A stretch of DNA of 64,000 bases, taken from assembly GCA_016702305.1 (NCBI GenBank), contig JADJEH010000017.1, positions 620,001 to 684,000 of the forward strand. Reading direction: 5' to 3'. The notes under the pieces were generated by a model. The model made no database searches. It worked only from the letters and a program-made list of their open reading frames with translations, and was not told the DNA's origin. Positions 26,342-36,810 of this stretch are shown in pieces; within the stretch, counting starts at the first letter, position 1, and each line of letters starts with the position of its first letter. A program made the translations under genes and the position numbers. Source of the stretch: a bacterium. GTDB taxonomy: Bacteria; Electryoneota; RPQS01.

Positions 26342-26662
26342 TCATTTCTTCCAGCCGAATTTCTTGAAATCCACTTTGTCGCGGTGATCGAACTCGACGC
26401 CTTCGTGTTCGAGAAACTTGCGTTGGATTTTGGCGGCGAGGGGGTTGCTGCGGATCGAAATGTAGCCTTGCGCGTTGATGACGCGCTGCCAGGGGACGTT
26501 CTCGACGTCGCTCTCACTTAGGGCGTGCAGCGCGTAGCCGACCATCCGCGCATGCCGCTCGAGGCCCGCGATGCGCGCGACCTGACCGTAGCTGGCAACC
26601 TTGCCGCGCGGGATTTTTTTCACAACGGCGTAGATGCGGCGGTAGAGGGAGTCGGACTTCAC
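26342..26662 (-). CDS. Alkyltransferase-like (ATL/MGMT-type) DNA-repair protein
   Basis: About 106 residues from the GTG at 26662, chosen because homology starts there (SDSLYRRIYAVVKKIPRGKVASYGQVA); the longer upstream frame is repeat DNA and gene overlap. It is the DNA-binding domain of the O6-alkylguanine transferase family (MVGYALHAL). The active-site motif is PWQRV (57-61) with Trp58 instead of the methyl-accepting Cys. That defines alkyltransferase-like proteins, which bind O6-alkylguanine and flag it for nucleotide excision repair rather than removing the alkyl group. Cytoplasmic. The leader contains a degenerate 7-bp tandem repeat and no clear ribosome site, so the exact start is uncertain. 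Confidence 0.85.
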   Translation of the reverse strand: MKSDSLYRRIYAVVKKIPRGKVASYGQVARIAGLERHARMVGYALHALSESDVENVPWQRVINAQGYISIRSNPLAAKIQRKFLEHEGVEFDHRDKVDFKKFGWKK

Positions 26663-26778
26663 TTGTGAAGGATGAAGGAAAAAGGCGGATGCGGAATAGA
26701 TGATATTTGATTGATGATTGCGGAGACGCGCGCTTTGGGGTTCGGGGCACCCGCAGCGGGTGCCGCCGCGACTCTTCT

Positions 26779-27675
26779 TCAGACGTCGTAGTTCAGCAGC
26801 TTGTAGATGATCAGCGCGCGGACGGTCAGCTCGCGGTCGGGCGCGGAGTCCTCCAGCGGAAAGTACCACGACAACGACAACGGCGTTTCGGTGAAGTCGA
26901 AGTGCCACAAACCGTCGGCGTCCTGCGCGACTTCGAGTTCATCGTACAGCCAGCGCAAGTGCTCCACATCTCCGACGATGCCCGCGCGCGCGCCGTGTTC
27001 AAGATCATAGAGCATGCGCACCGGTTCGGCCAGATAGATGCCTTTATCGGGAATCAGCAGGCGCGACGCTTCCGGGAGCAGCGCCGTGGGGAGATTCTCG
27101 ACTTCAGTCAGAAGTTTGATCAGCAATTGACGTTTGCCGAGCATCTGCTGCGGCGGGGCTTGCCACCAGGCCATCGCGGAGTAGGCAGGCACCGTGGGCG
27201 GAGCCGAGCGCTTGTTCGCAAACCAGCGCTCCCAATCAAGCCTGACCAATTCCAAATAGGTCTCTAACAACGGATGCACGCCGCGCGTGGCCCGAGCGAG
27301 CATGTGCAGGCAGATGTCGCGCACCAGCGAGCGCTGGGCGGCGGGGAGTTCCCACGTCGCATTGTCCTGCGCGAGGGTGGGCAGCACGACGCGTTCAAGC
27401 GTGTTGGTCACCGCCTGATGCGATTCCGCGCCGGCTTCACAGAGCCAGAGCAAGGCTGCGGCCGTGTGCGACAGGCGATCCCCGAACGAGCCGTTCGTCA
27501 ACTGCTGGCCGGTTATTTCAAGCACGCGCGCATGCTTCAGCACGGCCGCTTGCGCCGCGGCAGTTTCAATCCAACTTTCATCACGGCCCAATACGTCTCG
27601 CAAAATGCGAAAGCGCAGCAGCGGGCCGCTGTCGGTGAACAGCGACTGAAAGGAAGGCGGTAGGTCGGGAATCAC
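26779..27675 (-). CDS. Hypothetical all-helical protein, prenyltransferase/terpene-cyclase-like fold possible
   Basis: 298 residues from a GTG at 27675 with only a weak upstream purine stretch. No signal peptide or membrane segment. The sequence is mostly helical, with LRDVLGRDESW at about 25, NGSFGDRLSHTAAALLWLCEAGAE at about 62-85 and a late DGLWHFDFTETPLSLSWYFPLE. Repeated helix pairs and short DG-W/G-F turns resemble alpha/alpha-toroid proteins of the prenyltransferase or squalene-cyclase superfamily, but no catalytic motif is evident. The ATL gene follows 116 bp downstream. Function unknown. Confidence 0.72.
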   Translation of the reverse strand: MIPDLPPSFQSLFTDSGPLLRFRILRDVLGRDESWIETAAAQAAVLKHARVLEITGQQLTNGSFGDRLSHTAAALLWLCEAGAESHQAVTNTLERVVLPTLAQDNATWELPAAQRSLVRDICLHMLARATRGVHPLLETYLELVRLDWERWFANKRSAPPTVPAYSAMAWWQAPPQQMLGKRQLLIKLLTEVENLPTALLPEASRLLIPDKGIYLAEPVRMLYDLEHGARAGIVGDVEHLRWLYDELEVAQDADGLWHFDFTETPLSLSWYFPLEDSAPDRELTVRALIIYKLLNYDV

Positions 27676-27773
27676 GGGAGTAGTGCGAAAATCATGAGAT
27701 TAGGAATATTCACGCTGACGTCAAAAAGCTATGAGCAGCCTACAAGTCCCGGTTAATATGCAAATGAGTTTTA

Positions 27774-27807
27774 AGAAATGCAAACGGGGCCGATTGCTCG
27801 GCCCCGT
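27774..27807 (-). terminator. Intrinsic terminator after 27831..30209
   Basis: ACGGGGCCGA, loop TTGC, TCGGCCCCGT (27784-27807) is a perfect 10-bp stem followed on the minus strand by TTTGCATTTC. The same hairpin occurs at 30262-30285. Confidence 0.82.
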
Positions 27808-27830
27808 CCACACAGGTATGCGGTTGCACT

Positions 27831-30209
27831 TCAAGGTGTGCAGTCAGAGGTTACCACAAAATAGTTGCGGCCAGAGGGCGGTTCGGGCACGATGGACGTT
27901 GTGGCGGTCGAGGTGGTTAGCAGATCACCAGGTAGAGGCACAGCCTCGGGACTTGAAACCGCGTAAACGTGATACCGGAAGGCTCCGTCAACGGGTAGCC
28001 AGCTCAGACCGAACTGTAACGGAGTGAAGTTCGCGACGCGTAGGCGCAGCGCAACAGGCTGGGGGCAAGCGGCAGGCTCGACACAGCTAACGGTCAGCAC
28101 GTACGGACCGTTCCCGGATTCAGAGTAGGCGCGGACCCTATAAGAACTCACCGCTGGCTCATTCAAGGCGACTATCCGCGCGTCGCCACCGTAGCCAGAA
28201 TTGGCATCCCCCGCTACAACTGTGCACGCGCCGCCGCGCATTAGTTGAATCGCGGGATCGAGAGTCGACCCGAATGGAAACCAGTTAGGGTTGTCGCCAC
28301 CGTGGATGTTGATTTCAACATAGTCGGTCATCCCAGAAAGATCAACGCGAATGTAATCCGAGGCGCCGTTGTCAAGTTCGCCGCAAATCGTGTCGCCGCA
28401 CAGCACGATCTGTTGAAACCCGTTTCCGCTGCAACTATTGTTAGGTTCCAGATCGCGATCGGGGTAGTCACACGAGTTCGGCGGACAGGGAGATGTTACG
28501 GCGGCCAGGGCCAAGACGTAGTTCCCGACTTCTCCGGGCGTGGCCATGACATCAATCACGTAAGGTGTGCCGCCTTCAATGAAGATATTATCAAGCCGGG
28601 CATCGCCTCCGGTTCCGCCGGAGTCGTCGGAGGCGATCTCGACGCAGTCACGAAACACTCTCAAGTTCGGATTCACGCCGACCGTATGCGGAGAATGTCC
28701 GGGAGTGGATCGACCAAAGGCATCGATCGAAAGGAAAGCGCATTGTCCGGCGGGCAACGTGAGACGGAAGAGATCGCGGTCGCCGTTGGCGTCGATGAAT
28801 CCACAGATGGTGTCCGTGAAAGCGACGACCGGAAGCACGGGCTGACCGCAGCTTGGCGCGTTTGTGCCATCGTCGACAAGTGCATGATCGCACCATAGAT
28901 TGCAGTCAATCTCAACACCCGACGCATGCAGCAAATAGCTCCCATAGCTTGCGTTAAGGCCGGAAACGCGCAATCGATAGAAACCGGGCGGCAGCGGCAG
29001 GCTCAACGACGGATCGGACATTGCCGAGCCTTGCGCGCTAATGATGAAATCGTCGCATGTGGGGCCGTAGAGCGCGATTTCCGTTTCAGGACCCTGGGCG
29101 GCCAAACAGCTTGCGGTCACCTCGCGAGACTCTACCGAGATGTCCACCTCGTGACAGGTGGTCGGGACATTGAAATAGTACCATACTTCGGGGACGGATA
29201 CCGTCAGCGAATCGTAGCCTGAAATCTCATTGATGGTCAGAAATGCGTTAAAGAAGATGCAGTCCTCCGTCACGAAAGACTGCCCGGCGGCATCGTAACA
29301 CGTTTCGCACGGACGAGGATCCGCTTCCCACCGAATAGCGTAGCTGTCCGATATTGGTCCATTTCGTCGGACACGCAAGTAGTAGGAGCCCGCCGAAAGC
29401 TGCAGATTCGACGGAGCCAAAACTGGATCAGCAGAGACACCACTTGCAGAAGCCAGTACCGAGCTGCAGTCTGATTCAAGGAGATCCACACTGCACGATG
29501 CATAGGAGTGGAAACCGGGGATATCGTATGTGTAACCCGCGAAAACAGACGCGTACACTCTCGTGCAGTTTTGCGGAATGTTGATCAGAAAGACGTCCAC
29601 GCTGTCGCTGGGCGAGAACTCTGCGCACATTGTCGTATTGGGCAGCAACTCTGGCGCGCCTCCACAATAACTGTCCCCGTTTACCTCTAAAGAAGCAAAC
29701 GGGCAGGTGCCGTTCAAATGCTCGCATGCTACGTCGTGAGATATGCTAATCGTGGCAAATTCATCGCCGCTGGCGAGGAAGCGATCCACGACGACAAAGT
29801 ACGTTTCACCGGCGACTAGCGGTGCGCTATGAATGCAGTTCTGGTCTGGCGAATAACCACTTGAGGTATCATTCTCGCACGCGATCAAGGTCGCGGCGCT
29901 GTCGGGACAGCCGAGCCAAAGCGAGACGCCTAAGACGGGTAAATAGATGTGGGGGTCTCTCTGAAGGACGATGGTGACTGGCAGCGTGTCCGCGGCCGTG
30001 AAGCGGAAAACGGCGTCGTCACCGACTAAAGGTGCCGTGCAGGGGTTAGTAAAATCATCGGCGAATGCGGTGAGAATAGCCAGTCGACCGCAAAACGGTA
30101 TGGCCTCGATCAGAAAGGGGTTAGAACAGTCATCGCCTTCGATCGCAAAGGCAGGCGATGCGAAAGGAAAGAGGATCAAGGCAAAAGATAGAATTAAGAA
30201 TTCTCGCAT
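27831..30209 (-). CDS. Large secreted Cys-rich PPC-like repeat protein
   Basis: 792 residues from the ATG at 30209 (a TTG two codons earlier is less likely). The signal peptide MREFLILSFALILFPFASPAFA is clear; the ribosome site is poor. Several modules of 120-150 residues follow, each with paired cysteines, a beta-rich PPC-like core and an acidic turn (ACENDTSSGYSPDQNC; YFVVVDRFLASGDEF; YCGGAPELLPNTTMC; CGFIDANGDRDLFRLTLPAGQC; PNRDLEPNNSCSGNG-like CDYPDRDLEPNNSC). A C-terminal Fn3-like domain (LQFGLSWLPVDGAFRYHVYA) ends the protein without a sorting tail. It belongs to the same group as 30309..33294 and 34030..36579. No enzyme motif; a surface or matrix role is inferred. Confidence 0.82.
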   Translation of the reverse strand: MREFLILSFALILFPFASPAFAIEGDDCSNPFLIEAIPFCGRLAILTAFADDFTNPCTAPLVGDDAVFRFTAADTLPVTIVLQRDPHIYLPVLGVSLWLGCPDSAATLIACENDTSSGYSPDQNCIHSAPLVAGETYFVVVDRFLASGDEFATISISHDVACEHLNGTCPFASLEVNGDSYCGGAPELLPNTTMCAEFSPSDSVDVFLINIPQNCTRVYASVFAGYTYDIPGFHSYASCSVDLLESDCSSVLASASGVSADPVLAPSNLQLSAGSYYLRVRRNGPISDSYAIRWEADPRPCETCYDAAGQSFVTEDCIFFNAFLTINEISGYDSLTVSVPEVWYYFNVPTTCHEVDISVESREVTASCLAAQGPETEIALYGPTCDDFIISAQGSAMSDPSLSLPLPPGFYRLRVSGLNASYGSYLLHASGVEIDCNLWCDHALVDDGTNAPSCGQPVLPVVAFTDTICGFIDANGDRDLFRLTLPAGQCAFLSIDAFGRSTPGHSPHTVGVNPNLRVFRDCVEIASDDSGGTGGDARLDNIFIEGGTPYVIDVMATPGEVGNYVLALAAVTSPCPPNSCDYPDRDLEPNNSCSGNGFQQIVLCGDTICGELDNGASDYIRVDLSGMTDYVEINIHGGDNPNWFPFGSTLDPAIQLMRGGACTVVAGDANSGYGGDARIVALNEPAVSSYRVRAYSESGNGPYVLTVSCVEPAACPQPVALRLRVANFTPLQFGLSWLPVDGAFRYHVYAVSSPEAVPLPGDLLTTSTATTSIVPEPPSGRNYFVVTSDCTP

Positions 30210-30251
30210 GTCCAAAGGGCTCTCGGTTGCTTTAAATGTTTCGGTCTCTGC

Positions 30252-30287
30252 TCCATCGCAAACGGGGCCGATTGCTCGGCCCCGTTT
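30252..30287. terminator. Bidirectional terminator after 30309..33294
   Basis: AAACGGGGCCGA, loop TTGC, TCGGCCCCGTTT (30260-30287) is a 12-bp perfect stem, 21 bp past the stop at 30309. The core is identical to the one at 27784-27807. Confidence 0.85.
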
Positions 30288-30308
30288 GAACTTGGCGAGA
30301 TTATGGGG

Positions 30309-33294
30309 TTATTCGCGCGGCATGATGATATCCGGCGCGGGCGGCGTCACCACGGTGGGGACGACATCGCAAGGCGGGAAGTCGTGGCGGCAGTAGCCGA
30401 CTACATAGTAGATGTACTCTTCGACCGGATTGCCGAGCGGAATGACGTCTTCGTGAACAAAGAAGGTGTCATTCGTCGTGGCCACGTAGGTAAACGGCGA
30501 CGGAATGAACACGCCGACCGGATCGCTCGTACGGTAGATGCGGTATTCATCCACGCCGGGAACAGGCGGCCAGTAGAGCACGATGTCTTCCAATTCGTTG
30601 CCGACGCCAATCGTATCCGGGAAGTGAATCACGACACTGTCAGGGGCTTCGCAGCGTGCGGGCTCGCAATCGGAGCAGACGGCACCGAGCAGATAGTTCC
30701 AACAGCTGAAGACTTGACCGGGTTGCGGCTCGTAGTTGATGAAATACACACCCGGCGAGAGACAAACCGACAGGCATTGGAATCCCTGACAGGCGGCGAT
30801 GGGTGTGCACTCAACGAGATCAATGTTTTCACAGCCGTCACGGCCGGGGCCACGACTGTAGAGACTCAATGTACCGTCGAATTCACTCGACACGCACAGA
30901 CGAACTTGCGTGGGCTGGAGTACAGGCATGAAATACCAATCCTGATCCGACGTCACGCCATTGGAGAATGACGTGCCGCAATAGAGGACGTCGCATCCAA
31001 TTTCGAGGAAGTTTTGCGGATCGGTGTCGCAGCCGCCGTTGGTCGTATCCACATTGCCCGGGCAGGGTTCATTCTCGATTCGCGCGTCCTGCGGGCAGGG
31101 AACTTCACAGGGCGGATTGCAGGTGCAGCTCTCGCAGCCGATGAAGAGAATGTACGGGCCTTCGGTGAGACCTTCGCCGAAGACTCGGAGCATGTAGAAG
31201 CCCGGCTCAAGGCATGGCGTGTTCAGCTGGGCATCTTCACCAACACCGCTGTTCAAATCCTGATAGAGCATCTGCTGACAATCAGCTCTCCACAATTCGG
31301 CGGCGGTGTTCAAGCCGCGGCCGAACGGATAGAAGCCGGGAGTGTCGTCGCCCAGGATGTCAATGAAGAGCTGCGTGCACTGCGTAATCTGGAGCAGATA
31401 CCAGTCGTCGTTGATACCGTGATCCTGCGTGATTTCCCCGCAGAGCGCGTCGTTGCAATGAATGAGCGGATTCTGCGTGCCGCAGTTGTCGTTGATCGGC
31501 TCGATGTCGAGACTCGGGTAGGGACAGGTGTCGCAGGGGGCACAGGAGATGGCCAGAATGTACGGTCCGCTGGTGAAGTCCTCCTGCTGCACCTGAATGT
31601 TGTAGGAACCTTGCGGGACGCAGATTTCCAGACGCGCATCTTCACCCGCGCCACCGGCTGTATCCACTCCGAGAATAGTGGTGCAGCCGTTGCCGACAAG
31701 CCGCACGAGCGGATCGAGACCTTGACCGAACGGGAAGTAGCCCGGAGTGTCATCGGCGAATACGTCGAGTGTCACGCGCGTGAGACCCGGACCGACGACG
31801 GTCAATAGATACCAGTCGTGATTATCCGTGGGCGAAAGCAGATTCCCGCAGAGCGTATCGCCGCACAGTGTCGGCGGATTGAACGTGCCGCAGGTGTTGT
31901 TGACCGCTTCGTTGTCGCGATTCGGATAGGGGCAGGTGCCGGGGCATTCGCACGGTTCACAGGCCGTGGCGAGAATGTAGGGTCCCGGTGCCGTTGCCGA
32001 GGTTGTTGATGAAGAGCTTGTAGGTACCGGCGGGCACGCAGACTTCAATATAGGGATCGAGGCCGACGCCGCTTGTATCATCGAAGGTTATCGTCGCAGC
32101 ACAATCTCCCGTGATCATGCCGACGAACGGATCAAGACCGCGGCCGAACGGATAGAAGCCCGGCGTGTCATCGCCGAAGACGTTGATTTTCACGCGGTAG
32201 CAGCCCGTGCCGACGACGCGCAGCGTGTAGTAGTCCGTACCTGTTGCCGAGGTGAAGTCGCCGCACAGCGTGTCGCCGCAGGCGATGACTTCGCCGCCGT
32301 TGGCGCAGGTGTTGTTCGGCTCGATGTCGAGATTCGGATAGATGCAGGTGTCGGTGCACTGACAACTGCCGCAATTAATCGCGACAACGTAGGGACCGAA
32401 GTCCGTCGCAACCGGATTGCCGACGACGAGCAGGCGGTAGATGCCCGGTTCCAGACAGACGCTGTCAATGCGGGCATCGTTGCCGACGCCGCTGCTGCCG
32501 TCCGCGGCGTAGACAGTATCGCAAGCCGCCGAGTAAATGTAAACCGAGGGATCGAGTCCTTGTCCAAACGGCCAGTAGCCCGGAGTGTCGTTGCCGAAGA
32601 CATCAATGGAGACATTGCGGCAGCCTGGTCCGGCGACTTGGAAGTAGTAGTAGTCTTGTGTGTCGTTGCCACCGAGAATATCGCCGCAGACGGTGTCACC
32701 GCACATCAATGTGCCGCCGCCACCGGAGCAGAGATTGTTCGTTTCGAAATCACGATTGGGAAAGGTGCAAGTGTCCTGACAGGGTGTGCTCGGGCAGAGT
32801 TCGCCCTGAACGACGTTGAATTGGTAGGGGCCGGAGTGCGGCGTGAGACCACCATCCACGACGACGAAGTAGGTGTTGTTGGCGGCCAGTGTCACGCCGG
32901 AACAGCAGGCGTCATCGCCGCAGACGTTGTCGCTGCAGCAGACCAGCACGCCGCCCTGCGACGGGCAGCCGCGCCAGATGGTCAGCGCTGAATTGTAGGA
33001 CGTGCCGCAGAGCGAAAACGGAGCGTACTCGTCACCGGCGGCGTGATGGAATAGACGACGTCCGGCGCGACGCTGCCGGTCTGACAGGGCACACCGTAAT
33101 CATTGAGGTGACCGGCGGTGCTGCCGGTGTCACAAAACGGGATCGTGGTGATGGCCACGGCGGTCGCGCAGGTCTCGCCACCTTGGTCGAGCGGGTTGTT
33201 CGGGTCGCGGCTGTCCTCTCCTTGGGCGGCCCAAAGTGGTAGAGCCAGCGTCAGCAGAAGCAGGGTAAGCACAAGGCTACGACATCGCTTCATC
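30309..33294 (-). CDS. Large secreted Cys-rich repeat protein (interrupted by two frameshifts)
   Basis: The start ATG at 33294 is 8 bases after AGGAG and opens a signal peptide (MKRCRSLVLTLLLLTLALPLWA). The frame shifts at AAAA 33015-33018 (one base short: LRF then SLCGTSYNSALTIWRG) and at CCC 31984-31986 (one base extra: GNGTG then PYILATACEPCE). Both joins restore family sequence exactly. Joined, about 995 residues: a PPC-like module (NNPLDQGGETCATAV, DVVYSITPP), four modules of about 140 residues each with CPYPNRD-type starts, LCGDTLCG, a DDTPGFYPFGRGLDP signature and GPYILAI ends, a further Cys-rich module, and a Fn3-like C-terminus. No sorting tail. I infer an extracellular structural or binding protein. 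Homopolymer indels in the assembly are the likeliest cause of the breaks. Confidence 0.75.
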
Positions 33295-33574
33295 TTGATT
33301 TCTCCTAATTTAGTCATATTTCATCTGTGCAGCGCAAGTTGCTATTCTATATGATATAATAAAACACCCTACCCCAAAGGCGCAAGCCATTCTATGATAA
33401 TCTTTAGAATCGATCAAGAGAGTTTGGAATTAGTTACTACACTCGTCGACTTGAGATAATATAAACAAGTATTTAAAGCGATAAGTGAGTAAATAGATTT
33501 CATGATTGCTTGACAATCGTGAGGCGAATGCCGTTCTTTTGTCCACATCGAATGAGGTTTCTAAAGGGGGTCAC

Positions 33575-33941
33575 ATGGAACAGATCGCGGCGTTTCGGCT
33601 CTGTCCAAAATGCGGGTTTGAATGGGAGACGGTTGAGCACTTCCTGGTCGATCAGTCCGTTCGGGTTATTGCGTATGAGCCCATGTTCAGCAACCCTGAA
33701 GAGGGGCACTTCTTTTTCGTCCATGAGGCCGTGGGTTGTCACGAGGGTTTTCGCTGATGGTGGGTCAACTGGCTGGTGCGTTTCGCGCGCCGCGCGGCAA
33801 GGAGTTACATTTCGCGGGCCCTGAGTGTGAGGGGCGTTGCTTTGTGCGGCATGATCTGGCGCCATGCGAGGTGGAGTGCTCGATGCGCTGGCGCGGGTCA
33901 TCCGGCAGCACCTGCGCGAGCACAAGCTGCCGGAAGCGTAG
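33575..33941 (+). CDS. Small CPxC protein of unknown function (interrupted by two frameshifts)
   Basis: ATG at 33575 directly after AAAGGGGGTC. The first frame (MEQIAAFRLCPKCGFEWETV, FLVDQSVRVIAYEPMF, HFFFVHEAVGC) ends at 33757. Allowing one missing G at GGG 33745-33747 continues into LMVGQLAGAFRAPRGKELHF and GPECEGRCFVRHDLAPCEVE. A second missing base near 33875 leads to VLDALARVIRQHLREHKLPEA and a TAG at 33939-33941. Joined length is about 121 residues. The CPKC pair and the later CEGRC...C cysteines suggest a zinc site. I recall similar small CPxC...W.T...FL.D...V proteins in diverse bacteria but know no function. It is one of few plus-strand genes in this half. A TTGACA at 33510 could be a promoter box. 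Confidence 0.6.
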
Positions 33942-33968
33942 GGCGATTGCCAAAACTATTCAAAGCAA

Positions 33969-34006
33969 ACAGCCGCATGGAGTGTCAATGCGGCTGTTGT
34001 TGTTTA
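33969..34006. terminator. Terminator between convergent genes 33575..33941 and 34030..36579
   Basis: ACAGCCGCAT (33969-33978) pairs with ATGCGGCTGT (33988-33997), followed on the plus strand by TGTTGTTT. A close relative of the stem occurs at 36688-36716. Confidence 0.75.
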
Positions 34007-34029
34007 ATTGGGTGCGTGAAATCTTGCGA

Positions 34030-36579
34030 TTAGTTGCCGCTGTCGCAGGGTGGGGCGCTGGTCAGGAAGCGGACAACGACCGCATAGTAGACCTGTTCGG
34101 TTGATCCGTCGTTTTGAATCCGACTCTCATCAATGTAGCGGTTGAGATCGGTGACGGCGATCAAATTCTCAGGCGAGATGATCGCCCCGGGATCGGTATT
34201 GGTCGTGCGATAGACCAGATATTGATCGGCGTCTTGGATTTCTTCCCAGCGCAGCACGACATTCGTGCGCTCGGGGTCGGCGACGTACTCGTCATCCGGG
34301 AAGTGAACCGTCAAGTGTTCGATCGGAGCAGGACGTGACGGCTGACAATCTCCGCATTTCATGCTCAAGCGATATTTGCCGCAAGTCACGAAGTAGGGAG
34401 CGAGCGGCTTGACCTCGAAGAAGTAATCGCCGGGAGCAAGACAGAGTGAGTCACATGTTGTGGCGCACTGCGGCGCGATGGTGCAGTTCAGGAGGTCGCG
34501 TTCCCAGCAGAAGTCGGAGGCGGGTCCGGCGGCGATAACTGAAAGTGCCGCGTCGAAGCTGGATTCGGGCAGACGGCAACCATGTCATTGGAGTCGTGGA
34601 CTGTGAATTGGTACCAATCTTGGTCAATGAATGCCTCGTTCGCATCGGAGTAGCCGAAGTAGGATTCGCCGCACTGGATGGAATAGGCTGAGAAGAACTC
34701 GCCTTCGCAGCCGTTGCCCGCGGACGACATCCCACAGTACTCGTATTCGAACAGGTCGCCCGGCAGCGGTTCGACGATGCAGACTTCCAAACACTCCGCC
34801 GGTTGACCATTCACTTCCAGTATGTAGCGGCCGCTGGAGTTCGCAGTGCCGCGTACGACGATCGTGTAGGCGGATTCGGGATACTCTTGGCAAAAGGTTG
34901 CGATTGGATCGGTACCCACGCCGCCGAAGTCTTCGCTGTAAAGGACCGCCGCAGTTGGCGCTATAGACGTCAATCGCCGCATCGAGACCGCCGCCGAAGG
35001 CGCATTGGTCCGGAGTGTCATCGGCGAGCACTCGGATTGTGAACCAAGTGCAGGCGTCCTGCGGCGGAATGAAGGTGTAGTAGTCGAGGTCGTTGGGATT
35101 CAGAATCTCGCCGCAGAATGTTTGACCACAGGAGACGACAGGATTGTCCAGACCGCACGAGCCGTTGTTCGCCTCGTTGTCGCGATTCGGGTGGGGGCAC
35201 GTCTCGCACGGGCAGCTTTCGCAGCGCGTGCCGAGAATGTACGGGCCTACGCTGCCGTTGCCTTCAACCTTGATCGAGTAGAAACCTTGCGGCAGGAAGA
35301 TCGGGCCGAGGAACGCATCCGCGCCCAAGCCGCTGTCGTCGTCGTTGGCAATCATGCTTTGACACTGGTTGCCAAACAGGAACAGCTTGGGGTTAAGCCC
35401 TTGACCATATGTGAAGAAGCCGGGATGACCGTCGGCGATGAGAGACACTGAAACTGTTTCGCCCGATTGTTCGGTTACCTCAAAATTGAACCAGTCCACG
35501 TCCGCGAGGTTCGTGATGGCGCCCCAGAGCGAATCACCTGAGGCGAGTGCGGGGTTGTTCGGGCCGCAGAGATTGTTGTTTTGCTCAAGATCAAAATTCG
35601 GCAGCGATGTCGTGCCGCAGGCGCATTCGGTACACTTGAACAGCAGCATGTAGTAGCCGCCCGGACCTTGACTGGCCACACCGAATTGATAGAGTCCCGG
35701 CAACAGGCAAGCGAGGTCAAGATAGACATCGTCTTCGCCGGTAACACTCGCCTCGGGCAGGCCCACGAACTGCATCCTTCGTCAATGCGGTGAGTGTAGA
35801 TAACCGGATTGAATGTGCCAGCACCGTCAGGAAATCCGAAGACTTCAATGGTGGGTTGATAGCAGAATCCGGGGTCAATGTAGAAGGTGTAGTAGTCAAC
35901 CGTATCCGGTCCGCTCATCGAGGAAACGTGACCGACCAAGGTATCGTCACAAACGATGAACGGGGCATCCAGCCCGCAACGCTCGTCGTTTACCGGTTCG
36001 ATGTCGCGGCTTTCGCCGGGGAAAGGGTTCGAGTCGCAAGCGTTCTCAGAGCAGATCGTTCCTTCGCGAATGTTGAGCTGGTAGATGCCGCTATTCATCC
36101 AACTTTGGCCGCCGTCTACCACGATATAGTAAAAGGAATCGGGGTGCATGGTGAAGGTGACACAACCGTCATCTTCGCAAACGCTGTTGCTGCAGCCGAT
36201 CAAGGTGCTGCCGGCGCGTCGGGGTGGCGATTGCGCCAGACATGCAGTGCGCCGTCAAATCCGGTGCCGCAGAGTGAGGCCGTGACGGTGCGGACAAAGC
36301 TGTCGCCATAGTAATCGAGACAATAGACCACGTCAGGACCGGTATTGAAAGGCCCACCGATGCAAGGAACGCTGTAGTCATTGCGCGCCGGCGGTAGTGG
36401 CGGTCGTGCAAAACGGAAGCTCAGAGAAGTGGAGCGGGATGGAATCGCGACAGGCCTCGCCCCACGAAAGGTCATCCAGAGGGTGTGATCGGCGAGCGGT
36501 CCGAAGGGTTGGCCGCGTTGGCCAGAGCCACGGTCGAAGCAAGGATAAAGCACAATAGCACAGAATAGAAGATTTTCAT
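34030..36579 (-). CDS. Large secreted Cys-rich repeat protein (interrupted by about six frameshifts)
   Basis: The ATG at 36579 opens a signal peptide (MKIFYSVLLCFILASTVALA). Following the reading through +1 or -1 steps near 36476, 36385, 36222 (CCCC on the minus strand), 35772, 34948 and 34568 (CCC) gives a continuous product of about 850 residues matching 30309..33294. It starts with LSWGEACRDSIPLHF and RNDYSVPCIGGPFNTGPDVVY, then SLCGTGFDGALHVWR, IGCSNSVCEDDGC, and YYIVVDGGQSW. Three PYPNRD/DIEP-type modules follow with GHPGFFTYGQGLNPKLF and DDTPDQCAFGGGLDAAI, then CWERDLLNCTI, and a Fn3-like end (TNVVLRWEEIQDADQYLVYRT). No sorting tail. The number of breaks far exceeds the rest of the window. 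I read it as one real gene in a poorly resolved stretch; a decaying pseudogene is the alternative. Confidence 0.68.
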
Positions 36580-36679
36580 GCAGGACATTCCTGATCATTC
36601 GCGGTTCATCAAACGACATGGAGAACCTACAATATATGACCAAAGGTTATCCATAAAGCAAGTGGTGACACGGGGCAGG

Positions 36680-36718
36680 AATATGCAACAGCCGCATGGG
36701 GGGACCATGCGGCTGTTT
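36680..36718. terminator. Terminator after the cyclophilin gene
   Basis: ACAGCCGCATGG (36688-36699), loop GGGGA, CCATGCGGCTGT (36705-36716) is a 12-bp perfect stem. Only weak T stretches flank it (TGCATATT on the minus side, TTTGG on the plus side). Confidence 0.65.
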
Positions 36719-36719
36719 G

Positions 36720-36766
36720 GTGTTCTGTCCGTCAGGCCGGAGGCCTGACCTATGCTCGCGGGAACA
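36720..36766. repeat. Inverted-repeat element with GCC-GGA-GGC hairpin
   Basis: TGTTC and GAACA flank a perfect hairpin GTCAGGCC-GGA-GGCCTGAC (about 36730-36748). The hairpin has the same GCC-N3-GGC head as the two hairpins at 14710-14751 and a looser one near 26310. Probably a member of a dispersed REP-like family. Confidence 0.5.
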
Positions 36767-36810
36767 GACAATGTGGCGGGCCGGGGGCCTGACACAGGGA
36801 TCGCGCGTGT

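Noticed and set aside
26663..26908. N-terminal extension of the ATL protein
   Set aside because: It covers the end of 26779..27675 in another frame and repeat DNA; family similarity starts at SDSLYRRI.
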